The position numbers were made by a program, and so were the translations under genes. Below, one piece after another: positions 10,878 through 24,175 of a stretch of 64,000 nt of DNA. Position 1 is the stretch's first letter, and each line of letters starts with the position of its first letter. This DNA comes from Azorinus chamasolen (lineage: Eukaryota; Mollusca; Bivalvia; Cardiida; Solecurtidae): assembly GCA_963576725.1 (NCBI GenBank), contig OY755252.1, positions 44,369,552 through 44,433,551 on the forward strand, written 5' to 3'. The notes under the pieces are model-generated. The model saw only the letters and a list, made by a program, of their open reading frames with translations, was not told the origin of the DNA and searched no databases.

Positions 10878-11399
10878 TATCAATATATTCTTTTTAAATT
10901 CATGAAAATGACATATATGGCACATGAACACAGGATAATTTTTTCATGGCAGAAAGTGTAAAATCTTTTGTATTCCATTTGCAAACAGCAAACCACGGTC
11001 ATACAGCTCCTATATGAACTCTCTGATCTGGGTCTACCATTAAAATGCATATTTATGAAGTAAAGGGTTAACAATAAAAGCAAATACATGTATGCAAATG
11101 CATATACATACAGCAGAAATACTTTGCCAGAGAACAGTCATATAAAAAATATCACTTGTAATTTTTAAGTATAACCCTAAACTTCATACAAATGCCTTTT
11201 CAAATAGTAAACCGAGATCCTAAAGGAGTCATCTGATCAGGGTCTGCTGTTTTCTGGGTTTTTTATAGACCTGAATCTACAGTTTTTTACCAATACCAAA
11301 AATCTTACATGTACATATGCCATTATAAAACTTCAACTTATAAGTATTCATGATGCCATTATTGGTCCCATGAATATCTAAATGGGAAAGGTAAATGTG

Positions 11400-11649
11400 T
11401 TAACCTTTCGCTTACTGAATTTTTAAAAAAAACATTTCTCCTTTACCCATGCCCTGTTGTATAATTACATATATATTCACTGTGTATACGTATTTCGCTG
11501 TGCAATCACTGCTGTGGAGTGCACTTGTTGCACAATCAACTTGTAAATAGTTCAGACCCTGATGAGACAGCTCCTGCAGGAGCTGTCTCATCTGGGTCTT
11601 CAATATTCACAAGTAGGTATATTGACGTGAATAGCAAGTGAATGGTTAA
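11400..11649 (+). mobile_element. P3 MITE
   Basis: Left end TTAACCTTTCGCTTACTG, right end AGCAAGTGAATGGTTAA. The core CAGACCCTGATGAGACAGCT|CCTGCAGG|AGCTGTCTCATCTGGGTCTT is perfect except for the CCCT/CCCA position. The copy at 22242-22466 has lost the GTGGAGTGCACTTG segment. Confidence 0.8.
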
Positions 11650-13131
11650 GATAATACTATTATCTATAAATCATGTGTCCATGTCCTGCCAAATATTTGA
11701 TTTCTGCACAACAAAAACAGGCTACAGACGGACAGGTGTAAATACAAGTTAACCCTTTTCTCTGTATATATATGTTGGAAATAATGACAAATGAATATAA
11801 GTCAGTTCAATTTTTATAGTAGTATATGAACACATGAATGTTTGGTATATGCTGATATTGCCAATAAAATTTGAATTGAATTGAATTGGTATTGGTAGAA
11901 ACTCCAGAATCAGATGTATTGTATTTTAAAAGCAAACAGCAGACCCTGATCAGTTGGCCCCAACAGGAGCTGCTTCATTAGGATCTACTTTTTTTTCAAA
12001 AATGAGAAAAATGTGTCCCATCCTACCATCTCATATCAACAGAAGGGCATAAATAGTTTTTCATCCTGTAAACTTGTGCCATTTAGGGGAAGGTAGTCAC
12101 AGCACTTTCAAGTTCTGTTCTGGCCTAATATACACTAGACGTTGTCTCAAGTTAACTTGGCCGAGTCACAGCTGGCTCTACATTTTCATCCTTCTCGTCA
12201 AACACCAGGTCTGGTTTTGAGAATTACCTGCCTGTATCACAAGGTCTTGCAACTCCTCCACTAGATGGTTTAACTTTTCTCTGAAAGGCAATATATCAAC
12301 AATGAGTATCTCACATACTTCAAAGAAACTGGGTTGCAAAATGTAAAATCAGGGTCAAACATCACATAGGGCTAGTAGTATATAGTGTTCATTTACATCA
12401 ATCAAAAGTTCATTTGAAAGTAAGAAGCATAGTTTCATCTAAAAGGTAATGACAGAAAATGCTGGTCATCGGTTTTCAACAACTAGTGAATATTCATGAA
12501 CAAAAGAGTCATAATGAAATAAATGATGAAACATTGCAGCTATTTTAGAAAGTAAAGACAGATCTATCAAATTCCATTAGCAAACAGAACAGACCCGATC
12601 AGAAGTTCCTATAGGATCCGTCTGATCTTGGTCTACACTGTTTGCAGATTTATATGAAGGAGTGGTACCTTAACCCTTTCCCTCATAAATGCTTTATCAT
12701 GCCTTTGCATACAGGGTAGACCCAGTCTGGTCTGTTTGCTTATGACATAGAACTAATTTTACAATTTCTGTCAAAGAAATAAATTCTCTTGTAATTTTGA
12801 CTTGTGAATCCAGCTCATGATGTCATTACTATTGTAATTATTTTTATTTATACATGTAACAAGCAAATTTAAGTTTTAATCTGATGACTTTGCACCTTTG
12901 CAGATGATACCCATGTTTGATTTATAAATAGTTACCATGACATGCCAGCAGTTGATAATAAGAAACTGTGTGCCTCATCAGGTTCCAAACTGCTTTACAC
13001 TCTGTTTATCGTAAAAAAATGAACAAACACACACTCTCTTGAAACAGATAAAAATGTTGGGGTTGAGAGGGTTAATCAACCATCTGCTCTTATAAATATA
13101 TGTAGTGGTTCTAGTGTGGGGATCTCGTATA
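11650..13131. other. Interior of 11-kb unit
   Basis: It contains P1 relics (11930-11990, 12555-12700) and a GATGAGGCACAC-type relic near 12960. On the minus strand around 12175-12285 a short open segment (EKLNHLVEELQDLVIQ) lies between a TTTCAG-like acceptor and a GTAATT-like donor in both copies. That may be an exon, but no gene could be assembled. Confidence 0.35.
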
Positions 13132-13387
13132 GCAGCCAAGTTAGCTCAGTTGATACACTGCCTGGTACAGCACTCACCCTGTAAGCGAGGGGTCCAAGGT
13201 TTGAGCTCCGCTCGAGGCTGCACTTTTCCTCCTGTTACTTTAACAACCCATTCATGATCTGTGGCAGCTATTACAGCTCTGAAAAAGTGAAGAGAGAGGG
13301 GGTGTGGAGTTTGTATATAGCATCCCGGTTACTCAGTTGGCAGAGCAAGGGAAGGACCCCGGGGTTCGAGTCCCGCTCAAGGCCGCA
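13132..13387 (+). repeat. tRNA-derived SINE dimer, copy 1
   Basis: The first monomer (13132-13222) has GCAGCC...GGCTGC acceptor-like pairing, box A TAGCTCAGTTGATAC, an anticodon-like loop CCTGTAA and box B GGTTTGAGCTCC. The second (13320-13387) has TTACTCAGTTGGCAGAGC and GGTTCGAGTCCCGC but lacks the anticodon arm. Each is followed by related CACTTT(T)C(T)TC sequence. Internal Pol III promoters of this type are typical of SINEs; the tRNAs themselves are not functional. Confidence 0.65.
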
Positions 13388-14219
13388 CTTTCTTCGTTTG
13401 GCAATACAATACATTTTTTTTCATTTCGAGTTTACAGTAACATAATAACATAAGCTATGTGCGTATAGCATAATTTTTACCGACTTTTGGTTTAAACCAA
13501 AAACAAATAAACCATTAACACTTTGCTTCATAGAAAAGTTTTTCACTCATTTGAAAACAGAGTAGATCTAGACCCAGATCAGGATTAACTTAGTCTTAAC
13601 AATGAGCTGTAAGACAACATGCAAATTGTGTGATGGTCGCCATCTTACAGTTACAGTCATCTGCCGGGATATCGTTAAAACCTGAGTCATATACAATACA
13701 TAGATGTAGCTCTATGTCAGTTTAGCTGTTAATTAAAACCGAAAGTAGCTCCATACATAGAATACAGTACACAGATGTGAACTATATCAGGGTCTACTGT
13801 TTGCTAATGAAATTTGAGATATAATAGCTACAGTGTTCCATCTTCCACATTACATTACAACTATGGGATATCCGATAATACTTACGTATGCTGAAACACT
13901 GGCCATTTCGCCATGTTTGAAAAGTCCGAAAATGACGTGATTTGACATTAAAGTCACTATGTGACAATAACTTTGATTGGATGACATTAAGCCCGGGTCG
14001 TTTTTTGATTGGACCATATTAACTCCGGGTTGCTAAGGACAACCCGGAGTTATTAAGAATAAGATCGCGTTTTTATAATTTGTCAACATAAACAAAGAAA
14101 TACAAGCTAACTCCGGCTTGTCTTAACTCGGTAATATACCCAGAATCGACTCTTTCAACAACGGCGTCTGTAGAAGCACTTACTTACACATGTAATTTTA
14201 AATTCCAGATTTAAGACCT
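13388..14219. other. Interior of 11-kb unit before the right TIR
   Basis: A P1 relic lies near 13550-13600. Nearby are TTAACTCCGGGTTGC...CAACCCGGAGTTA (a palindromic pair near 14030-14060) and AT-rich sequence. No gene seen. Confidence 0.45.
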
Positions 14220-14667
14220 CGCCGCTTCTTAAGAATCGCTAATCGAGCGGACCTGCCGCTTGTTAAATTCATATAGAATAAAGAACTAACTGCGGCGATC
14301 GCTAATAAGCGGACATGCCGCTTCTTAATTTTAGAACTAGAACAACGTTCCGTAAGTTCGGGAATTTTATGCAAACTCGCCAGTTGTTATAAGAACCTCG
14401 AACTTGTTACGTTAAGCGGACACGCTGCTTACTAATCGCTAAACTGACAGGCTGCTTATTATACCTGCTCCTTGTTAATCGCTAAGCTGGCATGCTGCTT
14501 ATTAGTCGCTAAGCTGACATGCTCCTTGCTAATCGCTGATCTGAAATGCTGCTTCTTAATAACGAACTAACTTCGGGGTTTTTTATTAAGAAAGGGAAAA
14601 TTGTGCTTGTTCTTATTTTGTATTGAAAATAGAGCTAAGAAGCGGGGGTCCCCAATGGCTTTCCATA
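14220..14667 (-). repeat. Right TIR of copy 1
   Basis: Modules (c), (b), (a) appear in inverted order, followed by a run of six or seven variants of TTAATCGCTAAGCTGACATG CTGCT, and finally AATGGCTTTCCATA. The repeated short motif resembles a subterminal binding-site array. Confidence 0.75.
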
Positions 14668-14673
14668 AAATAC
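14668..14673. other. Shared AAATAC hexamer between copies
   Basis: The single AAATAC between CCATA (end of copy 1) and TATGG (start of copy 2) is identical to the hexamers at both outer ends. Confidence 0.8.
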
Positions 14674-15205
14674 TATGGAAAGCCATTGGGGACCCCCGCT
14701 TCTTAGCACTATTTTCTATACAAAATAAGAAACTGCGCAATTTTCCAATTAATAAGCAGCACCATTGGGGATCCCGCTTCTTAACTCTATTTTCTATACA
14801 AAATAAGAACCTGCACAATTTTCCAGTTAATAAGCATCATGTCTGCTTAGCGAATAACAAGTTCGGGTTCTTATAATAACTGGCGAGTTTGCTAAGGATT
14901 CCCGAACTTACGGAACGTTCTTCTAAACCATACATTAATAAGCAGCATGTCAGCTTATTAGCGATCGCGAAGTTAGTTCTTTATTCCATATAAATTTAGT
15001 AAGCGGCAGGTCCTCTTGATTAGCGACTCTTAACATGTTCGTGGTTCTTATAACAACAGGCGAGTTTGCTTAAGATTCTCGAACTTACGGAACATTGTTC
15101 TAAACTCTAAACATTAAGAAGCAGCATGTCAGCTTATTAGCGAGCGCCCTTAGTTCTTTATCCCATATAAAATTAGTAAGCGGCAGGTCCGCTTGATTAA
15201 CAGCG
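14674..15205 (+). repeat. Left TIR of copy 2
   Basis: Same module order as 3689-4220. The two left TIRs differ by a few substitutions and short indels (for example AGCAGCATGTCAGC is intact here but shortened at 4135-4145). Confidence 0.7.
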
Positions 15206-17364
15206 ATATTCCTTGTTAATTCTACTATTAAAAGTCAATGGATAAATATTAACAGCGGAGATATTTTATCCCGCACTTAGCCGCTTAGCTCTAAATTTTA
15301 ATGATCATTAACGAGACATGAAGATATATATTCTCGCGCTTAGATAGACTTTTAGCTCCAACCAATCAGAAGTAGCGTTACTGATTGTTCTATTTTTAAA
15401 AAAACAAGCTGCGCATGCGCAGCTTGATAAGAGGAATTTGCAATAGATTCTAACCGACCCGATTCTAATGGCCAGGATTGACTCGGCGCTTTGAGAAGTG
15501 GACATGATGAAAATATATTGTTCTGACAGTGAACGAATATGTACACATTGAGGGAAAGTCTGAACAAAGGATATATCTGGTGTCGCTTGTTTCTATGAGG
15601 CTGTGGTAAGTGAAACAGGAAAACCGAAAGTAGGTCAGGATCATTATTTGATAAGTTTTAGTAGTATATATTTTTCAAACGGAGTATACCCAGATCAAAT
15701 GGCAGTTGTAGGATCTGTCTGATCAGGGTATGATCTGTTTGCTCATGAAATAATATAGATCTGATTCTGCAATATCTGCCACGGCAGCAACACAGGTGTT
15801 CGCGCGTGCTACCTATCCAATGATATATTTTAGCACCGAGAGACATTTGTCAGAAACTGGTTGTTATGCTATATTTTGATGATTTGACCATATGTATGCA
15901 TGTTTTAGTGTCTTTTATTCATTTTTGGGGTTGTAGGGTTGTAGAGAGGGGTTGGGGGACTAGAGGGGGTGGGGGTTAGCACGCGCCAAACACCTATGGG
16001 CAACAATATAGCCCGCCCTTACATGATGTTATAAAACTATCAAAGATAAATATTAATAGATCTACAAATACATTAATTATTTCTTGATAAATATTAATTA
16101 AACATTAATCAGGTAAAAGGCTATAAAACATGTTTGAATAAAACCTGATTTAATCTAAAATGTTTGGGGAAAACAATTTAGTCTAAGAGGTAATGACATA
16201 TTAAACCTTTACTTCATAGAAACACATTTCCATGCATTTGAAAACAGTATAGATCTAGACCAAGATCAGACAGTTACTGTGGGGACCGTCTGATCAGGGT
16301 CTGTCCTGTTTGCTTATGGTACAACCCAACATATATAGGGCTGATTCTACAGTTTCTGTCTAAGCCAGAACTTCCTCTGTTCATATGCTGGGTTTGTTTT
16401 GTATTTTTTAAAAAACATTTTAATTAATATTCATTAATTCTATAATTAAACAAAGACAGACATTTTACAATTAGATCTACATTATGTTGTAAACAAACAG
16501 AGCAGATTCTGATTAGACAGCTCTTACAGAAGTTGTCTAATCTGGGTCAACTCTGTTTACAAATGGGGAAGAACACATATTTATTGAGTAAAGTGTTAAG
16601 TAATATATATATATTTTCATTGACATACATATAATTAATAATTTATTTAATGTAACACTGTACCCTTTCCCAGTTGTATCTTTAAGCCAGTTTCATTACC
16701 TGCTTATATAATATTCAGGGACAAAATAGATACATGTATCATGAAATATGGAAAGTGTAGTATTGTAGTCATTTAGAAACTATAGAATCAGATCTACCAA
16801 ATTCAATAATCAAACAGCATACCCTGATGAGACAGCTCATACAGAAGCCATCTGATTTGGGTCAACTCTGTTTTGCAAATGGATGAAAGGGGTTTAAATC
16901 AAGGGAAGGGTTACATAAGTGTCAAAAAGCAGTCTGCTTAAAATATTTAACCATTTCTTTGTTGACTATTCAGGTAAGAAATCATGAATATTTATAAACT
17001 GATTTTTTATAAGTGGTTTATGTACACCGGAGTTTTTGGTATTTGATAGACAATACAGTCAGATCTATGACATTTGCAGAGGCAAACTAGAGCAGACCCT
17101 GATCCAGTATGATCTGGGTCTACTATATTTGCAAAGGTGTGAATAAGCATTGATCTATATGAAGGAGAGTGTTAATATTGATTTTTCACAGGTAGCAAAA
17201 TTTGTGGATCCTATCAGGACAACATGAATTTGGATCCAGACTGCATATTCTTGCTAAAATGCATTTAGTAAAATATTCTATTGTAGTTGTGCCATAGTTT
17301 TCATAGGGTCTATTGCAATGAGTTACTTGATTATGGTTTTCATGTTTATTTTTCATATTATTAG

Positions 17365-20212
17365 GTTTGAAGGCCGGTGGTGTCTGAGAAAGGCAGTTGT
17401 CTCAAGGTGAATGGCTTGAGTAAAAGATACCATGGTAAGTTTATAAACTAAGGCAAACAAATAAGTCTTACTGTACTTGACAATTCTGCCTTTTATGCCT
17501 TTACAAGTAGAGTAATTTCAGATCACTGACTCAGATCAGAGATCTATTCTATTTGCTAAACCCTACAACCATTGCCACCTTTGCAAACAGTTAAACCAAA
17601 TCAGATGGATCCTGTAGGGTCTACTCAGTTAGCTTTTGCAAATCAGATAAACCTGCAGGGTGTGCTCCATTTGTTTTGCAAAAACTTGGGCCAATAACAT
17701 ACAATAAAACCTCTCTAAACAGGACGTTAAAGTGTAAATATTGGTCTAAGAAACAAGTGGCAGCTTCTTGCAAGGTGAAAGTCATGCAGAAAGCTCCTCT
17801 ATCGTGACCATCACAATGAATTCATCCTTTTATATTTCTGATACAATTTAATATTCAATGGATGGAGTAATATATGGGTATAGTAATAAGTTTAGTATTT
17901 GATTTACTAGTAAAAAATGTTAATATGTTTGAAATAGTATATACACATGTGTATGAAATATTGTGCATTGAAGTGATATATAAATGCTGATAGTTGCACA
18001 TGGAGAAAAGCTGTGTTTTTTTTGCAAACAGTGTAAGTACACAGACCATACATCATATCAGAGATGATTGTTATGTACAATGTACTGATTAGGTTCTATC
18101 CTGTATGGTAATTTACAGAAGTTTGCCTATGCTGATAAGCATGATATAAACACTTGCTTCAATGAAATGGGGATATTAAATGTAGAAAAGAATACTAAAA
18201 TTGCATTATTCTTCAGATCTGTCAGATATGAGTATAGCTTTGAGATTTCCAAATATAACACTGCAAATTGTGTTGACCTAGATCAGGGGTTACATGGAAA
18301 ATGTTGCATCTAACCAGAGTATACACATATCAGGCATGTAAGCAATTCAGACTAGGTTATGGTAAGTTGTGAGCAGTGTAGATCCTGGTCAGATCACATA
18401 CTTGTCTGATGCAGTTCTAAAGAGTTTGCAATATTATCTGATTGAAAATACCATAGCAGTGTTCTTCCAAAGTCCTGTCTTCTTCAGTAAGTTGAACACA
18501 GTGACACAAACATTTAACGAGAACACCTGAAGATAATTCTTTGATTTATTTTTTTTCCAGATATCCAGCACTCAAAGGAAAGAGATTTCTTGCAGTCTTT
18601 GGTTAGCAGGTCCAAATACATACTAGCACTACTAAGCAACTTGGGGAAAGGTGAGATAAAAATGAGTGAAAATAAAACTGTTGCTAGTTATATACACGTA
18701 GTATATTTTACTGATCAATAGAAACCATACATGACATATAATCTCTCATGTGACAGCAACTTCTGAGTGGAGTCATTTAAAGATCAAGGTTAAACATCAA
18801 CTTTCTAAAACTTTAACCTCAGCCATAAGTATAAGAAAGAGAGAGTTTGGTTTGGGTTTTATCAGTTCTTACATCATTTTAACAGAACTTCAATCAAATC
18901 GCACCGTCCAGCTAATTGCTGGTGGAGGAAGACCCAAAAGGTTCTTCTGTGCATAGAACAAATTGCATTGTGTCGTGCACAGAAGAACATCCAGGTAGAA
19001 CCACCAACCTACTGGAAGTCAAGTCAAGTGATTGATTAAGTTATCTATAACAGCTTTGCGTTACTTTGTTCTGCATTAACATTTTACCTCTAAGAGCCAC
19101 TTTTTATATGTACATTTAAAGACTGGGTTTCTGATCAATGTTTGCTGTTTGTGTATGAAATATATACAGGTAAATTTGATTCAACAGTTTCTGCATTGGA
19201 AAAAACTGTCTTCATATACCATTATAAAGATTGAGTTATCAGTAATAAATATTCATGATTTCGTTTAAGTTTTACATATTAATATTCATCGGGTAAAGCG
19301 TCAATGAATAATACATGTATATGTTAGATTCAAGTACTTCTTGAATTGCGATTGATTTTTAGTCCCCTACCAGCGAAATCTGATGGGGATTACACTTTTT
19401 GTGTCACCTGCCGAGAGGCAGTGTGTCACTTAGGGATCATTTTTCCGTCGTCTGTCTGTCCGTCTGTCTGTCCGCCACACTTTTCTTTTTTTTGGCTGTC
19501 ATTTCTAAACTAATCATTATAGAGATTTCATATTTCACACATGGAACAAGCATGATGAGAGGAAGTGTCATGCAAAAGGGCCATAAATCTAGCATCAATA
19601 TTTTTTAGTTATTCCACTTTTTCAAGTTTTTGTGTCAGCTGCGAGCAGGTGACACATGTGTTCCTCCGAACACTCTTGTTTATTCCATCTGTCTGTCTGT
19701 CATTCCATATCAATCAATTGATCAGACTTTTTCTTTAATCAGACAGCTGCTTTCTAGTGTCTTGGTTTACTCTTTTTGCAGTGTGAATATTCATCTTTAT
19801 TAAATAAAAGAAAAGCAAAAGTCATCTCCTTTCATGTTTGTTTACTCTTTAATATGCTTCTACAAAGAGAGGTACTTCTGTATTATATATCAACTGTTAT
19901 AAAACGTGAGAATGGTCCTAACTCTTTTAATGCAGGACACAAATGTATTGGTATTTCATGATTTGCGAACAGTGTAAGCCCAGATCAGAGAGCTCCTACA
20001 GGAACTTTCTGATCAAGATATGCACTATTTAAGATTTTTATTTAAACTTTCCTACTAAATAGACATAAACTCTAAATATTAATGGACCATTCCACTGTGA
20101 AAATTAACTATTCAGAGGGTTTAGATCACACTTGTCTATTATTCAGACTGTACAGGTGCTATTCTGGAGATGGAACCTACAGCAGCTATGCTGAAAGATA
20201 CACAGAACTGAG
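17365..20212 (+). CDS. Candidate three-exon small gene, copy 2
   Basis: Function not recognised. Exon candidates are 17365-17434 (ending TACCATG|GTAAGT, a good start context), 18569-18650 (HSKERDFLQSLVSRSKYI...NLGK, ending AAAG|GTGAG) and 20157-20212 (AILEMEPTAAMLKDTQN then TGA). AATAAA follows at 20428. Here the polypyrimidine acceptor TTTTTTTTCCAG is intact before ATATCCAG, and using that site instead would shift the frame and stop early. Only the second CCAG keeps the long frame. The two copies preserve phase and length of all exons despite other indels in the introns, which is mild support for constraint, but the divergence is too low to be decisive. Confidence 0.3.
19116..19318. repeat. 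Copy-2-specific insertion
   Basis: Extra sequence between TATGTACAT and ACATGTATATG that is absent at the matching point of copy 1 (~8445). It includes a half P1 element with AATATTCATGATTTCG and TAATATTCATCGGG. Confidence 0.55.
19360..19720. repeat. GTCCCC-type molluscan repeat, copy 2
   Basis: Counterpart of 8494-8850: GTCCCCTACCAGCG...CTGATGGGGA, CACCTGCCGAGAGGCAG and a GTCTGTCC run. The long open frame of copy 1 is broken here, confirming that it was not coding. Confidence 0.65.
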
Positions 20213-21522
20213 AGAATGCTCCACAACAACCTGAAGAACAGATTTGAATAACCAGATGAGTGATCCCCCAACAGATCCCAGGAGGATAGTATCAACCCCC
20301 ACCGCCCCAACCAACCAAAAAGAGACAAGATATGAAGCATCAGTTCAGCATCAGAGTACTCGGGAGTCGGGACAATAATTGACTATCACCTTCTAACATC
20401 AATTTGGTGAAAAATATAGACTTACTTAATAAATACTGAGTTAAAAATAAACCATTTGATGTATGGTAACATTACTAGTAACTTTTGTTTTGACCACAAT
20501 AATTGAAACAATATCAGAAGATAAAAAAGACTGTACTTTTGTCTCAGCTGAGTTTATTGGTTTGAATATACATGTATATGACAATATAAATATTTCCTGA
20601 AAGACTGGTCAGTTATTTTTTACAAACATTAGACCTTTCAGTGCCAGTATTGTCGCCTGCTAGGCACATTTTCGTCTGCTTCAAGTTGGAGTGGGTACTT
20701 GTTCAAGTTCTTTATAAAAAGATAATGTGTCAAATAGTTTGGACCCTGATGAGACTGAGTTGCTTGACATCTCATCCAAAATGTTTGCATATAATAACAC
20801 AGACCAGCCTGGTCTGGCAATGAAGAGGTTAACTCATTCTCTCCTAGACTATGTTTAGACCCAAACTCACTGAATAAATCTACTGAAAAGAAAGGAAAGT
20901 TTTAGAATTATGTAGTTTTGAAGCCATTGTGATAAAAAGAGCATTGCTTCTATGAAGATTGTTTTCTGCATATGTCAAGCAGGGTAGACTCTAATAATGT
21001 GCAGTGGATGGTGTGGACCTATGCTATTTGCAAACCCACAATTGCATAACGAAACATTCTAAATATCTGCAATATCTAAAATTTGGGCTGTCAGCAACCT
21101 TACAATGCCAATCTTTCAGGGTGGAATAGCCCACTAGTGTTTTTACTATCGAGTTCACTCGGCATGAAATCTTTTACTCGTAATAGATTAATAATAATCT
21201 TAATCTTTTACTCCATTAATATGCCTTAGAGTACACACAGATCAACGGCTCCTATAGGATCCGTCTGATCAGGGTCTACTCTGTTTGCTTATGATAAATT
21301 ATTCTACATTTTCTACCATGACTAACAATTCCTTTGTTCATGTGAAAAATCAGTCTAATTGATCCTGAGTAAATGGTTAAACATGTTAGATGATTTTCAA
21401 TGATCGTGCAGACCCTGATTAGATGGCTACCCTGGGAGGTTTGCGATCTGTATCTACACTGTTTGCCAGTGACACTGCTTGCATGTTCGCATTCAAAGGG
21501 CTAAATATCTCCTCCAAACAAT

Positions 21523-21714
21523 TACAGTAAAACCCCGCTAATGCGACCACCTAAAAGAGGTATAATTCTGGGTGCTAGATGCAGGACAAAAGTAATGCAG
21601 AAAGCTCCTAGAGGAGCTTTCTGCATTTCTTTCGTCCTGCATTAAGCAAGCACCTGCTTATAAAGACAGCCATGTCTAATCAGTAAGTGGTTGCATTAGG
21701 GGGGCTCTACTGTA
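21523..21714 (+). mobile_element. P5 MITE, copy 2
   Basis: Same as 10669-10877 except that AGGTGGTAGCTTAATGC is deleted from the left arm. Confidence 0.75.
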
Positions 21715-22241
21715 TATCAATATATTCTTTTTAAATTCATGAAAGAAAAAAAATGACATATATGACACATGAACACAGGATAATTTTTTCATGGCAGAAA
21801 GTGTAAAATCTTTTGTATCCCATTTGCAAACAGCAAACCCCGATCATATAGCTCCTATATGAACTGTCTGATCTGGGTCTACCATTAATATGCATATTTA
21901 TGAAGTAAAGGGTTAACAATAAAAGCAAATACATGTATGCAAATGCATATACATACAGCAGAAATACTTTGCCAGAGAACAGTCATATAAAAAATATCAC
22001 TTGTAATTTTTAAGTATAACCCTAAACTTCATACAAATGCCTTTTCAAATAGTAAACCGAGATCCTAAAGGAGTCATCTGATCAGGGTCTGCTGTTTTCT
22101 TTTTTTATAGACCTGAATCTACAGTTTTTACCAATACCAAAAATCTTGCATGTACATAATGCCATTATAAAACTTCGGCTAATAAGTATTCATGATGCCA
22201 TTATTCGTCCTATGAATATCTAAATAGGAAAGGTAAATGTG

Positions 22242-22466
22242 TTAACCTTTCGCTTACTGAATTTTTAAAAAAACATTTCTCCTTCTTTACCCATGCCCTG
22301 TTGTATAATTACATATATATTCACTGTGTATACGTATTTCGCTGTGCAATCACTAACTTGTAAATAGTTCAGACCCTGATGAGACAGCTCCTGCAGGAGC
22401 TGTCTCATCTGGGTCTTCAATATTCACAAGTAGGTATATTGACGTGAATAGCAAGCGAAGGGTTAA
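22242..22466 (+). mobile_element. P3 MITE, copy 2
   Basis: TTAACCTTTCGCTTACTG to AGCAAGCGAAGGGTTAA. Core arms are as at 11550-11600 with the same single CCCT/CCCA mismatch. Confidence 0.75.
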
Positions 22467-23919
22467 GATAATACTATTATCTAGAAATTATGTGTCCATG
22501 TCCTGCCAAATATTTGATTTCTGCACAACAAAAACAAGCTACAGACGGACAGGTGTAAATACAAGTTAACCCTTTTCCCTGTATATATATGTTGGAAATA
22601 ATGACAAATGAATATAAGTCAGCTCAATTTTTATAGTAGTATATGAACACATGAATGTTTGGTATTGGTAGAAGCTGCAGAATCAGATGTATTGTATTTT
22701 AAAAGCAAACGGCAGACACTGATCAGTTGGCTCCAGCAGGAGCTGCTTCATTAGGATCCACTTTTTTTTTCAAGCATGAGAAAAATGTGTCCCATCCTAC
22801 TGTCTCATATCAACAGAAGTAGCCTTAAGGGCATAACTAGTTTTTCATCCTGTAAACTTGTGCCATTTGGGGGAAGGTAGTCAAAGCACTTTCAAGTTCT
22901 GTTCTGTCCTAATATACACTAGACGTTGTCTCAAGTTAACTTGGCCGAGTCACAGCTGGCTCTACATTTTCATCCTCCTCGTCAAACACCAGGTCTGGTT
23001 TTGAGAATTACCTGCCTGTATCACAAGGTCTTGCAACTCCTCTACTAGATGGTTTAACTTTTCTCTGAAAGGCAATATATCAACAATGAGTATCTCACAT
23101 ACTTCAAAGAAACTGGGTTGCAAATGTAAAATCAGGGTAAAACATCACATAGGGCTAGTACATAGTGTTCATTTACATCAATCAAAAGTTCATTTGAAAG
23201 TAAGAAGCATAGTTTCAACTAAAAAGTAATGACAGAAAATGCTGGTCATCGGTTTTCAACACCTAGTGAATATTCATGAACAAAAGAGTCATAATGAAAT
23301 AAATGATGAAACATTGCAGCTATTTTAGAAAGTAAAGACAGATCTATCAAATTATATTAGCAAACAGAACAGACCCGATCAGAAGCTCCTATAGGATCCA
23401 TCTGATCTTGGTCTACACTGTTTGCAGATGCATGAAAAAGTGTTTATATGAAGGAGTGGTAACCTTAACCCTTTCCCTCATAAATGCTTTATCATGCCTT
23501 TGCATACAGGGTAGACCCAGTCTGTTCTGTTTGCTTATGACATAGAACTAATTTTACAATTTCTGTCAAAGAAATAAATTCTCTTGTAATTTTGACTTGT
23601 AAATCCAGCTCATGATGTCATTTCTATTGTAATTATTTTTATTTATACATGTAACAAGCAAGTTTTAATCTGATGACTTGGCACCTTTGCAGATGATACC
23701 CATGTTTGATTTATAAATAGTTATCATGACATGCCAGCAGTTGATAATAAGAAACTGTGTGTCTCATCAGGTTCCAAACTGCTTTACACTCTGTTTATCG
23801 TAAAAAATGAACAAACACACACTCTCTTGAAACAGATAAAAATGTTGGGGTTGAGAGGGTTAATCAACCATCCGCTCTTATAAATGTATGTAGTGGTTCT
23901 AGTGTGGGGATCTCGTATA

Positions 23920-24175
23920 GCAGCCAAGTTAGCTTAGTTGGTACACTGCCTGGTACAGCACTCACCCTGTAAGCGAGGGGTCCAAGGTTTGAGCTCCGCT
24001 CGAGGCTGCACTTTTCCTCCTGTTACTTTAACAACTCATTCATGATCTGTGGCAGCTATTACAGCTCTGAAAAAGTGAAGAGAGAGGGTGTGTGGAGTTT
24101 GTATATAGCATCCCGGTTACTCAGTTGGCAGAGCAAGGGAGGGACCCCGGGGTTCGAAGCCCGCTCAAGCCCGCA
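23920..24175 (+). repeat. tRNA-derived SINE dimer, copy 2
   Basis: Monomers at 23920-24010 and 24108-24175 match 13132-13387. In this copy box A has become TAGCTTAGTTGGTAC and the second box B GGTTCGAAGCCCGC. Confidence 0.6.

Larger units (their letters stand above)
3689..14667. mobile_element. Large TIR element, copy 1 (10,979 bp)
   Basis: It starts TATGGAAAGCCATTGGGG and ends with the exact complement. TIRs are long and modular. No transposase, polymerase, integrase or capsid reading frame is visible, so the copy is non-autonomous or decayed. It holds MITEs (P3, P4, P5), a tRNA-SINE dimer, a GTCCCC-type repeat and candidate exons. Relative to copy 2 it carries extra sequence at ~4679-5020, ~10080-10135 and ~11503-11530, and lacks ~200 bp present at 19116-19318. 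A 6-bp duplication occurs in Polinton, Dada and IS3EU groups, but the ends are not Polinton-like, so I leave the superfamily open. Confidence 0.75.

Noticed and set aside
3689..14667. Polinton/Maverick
   Set aside because: Size and 6-bp duplication fit, but the ends are TATGG/CCATA and no polymerase, integrase, ATPase or capsid frame exists.
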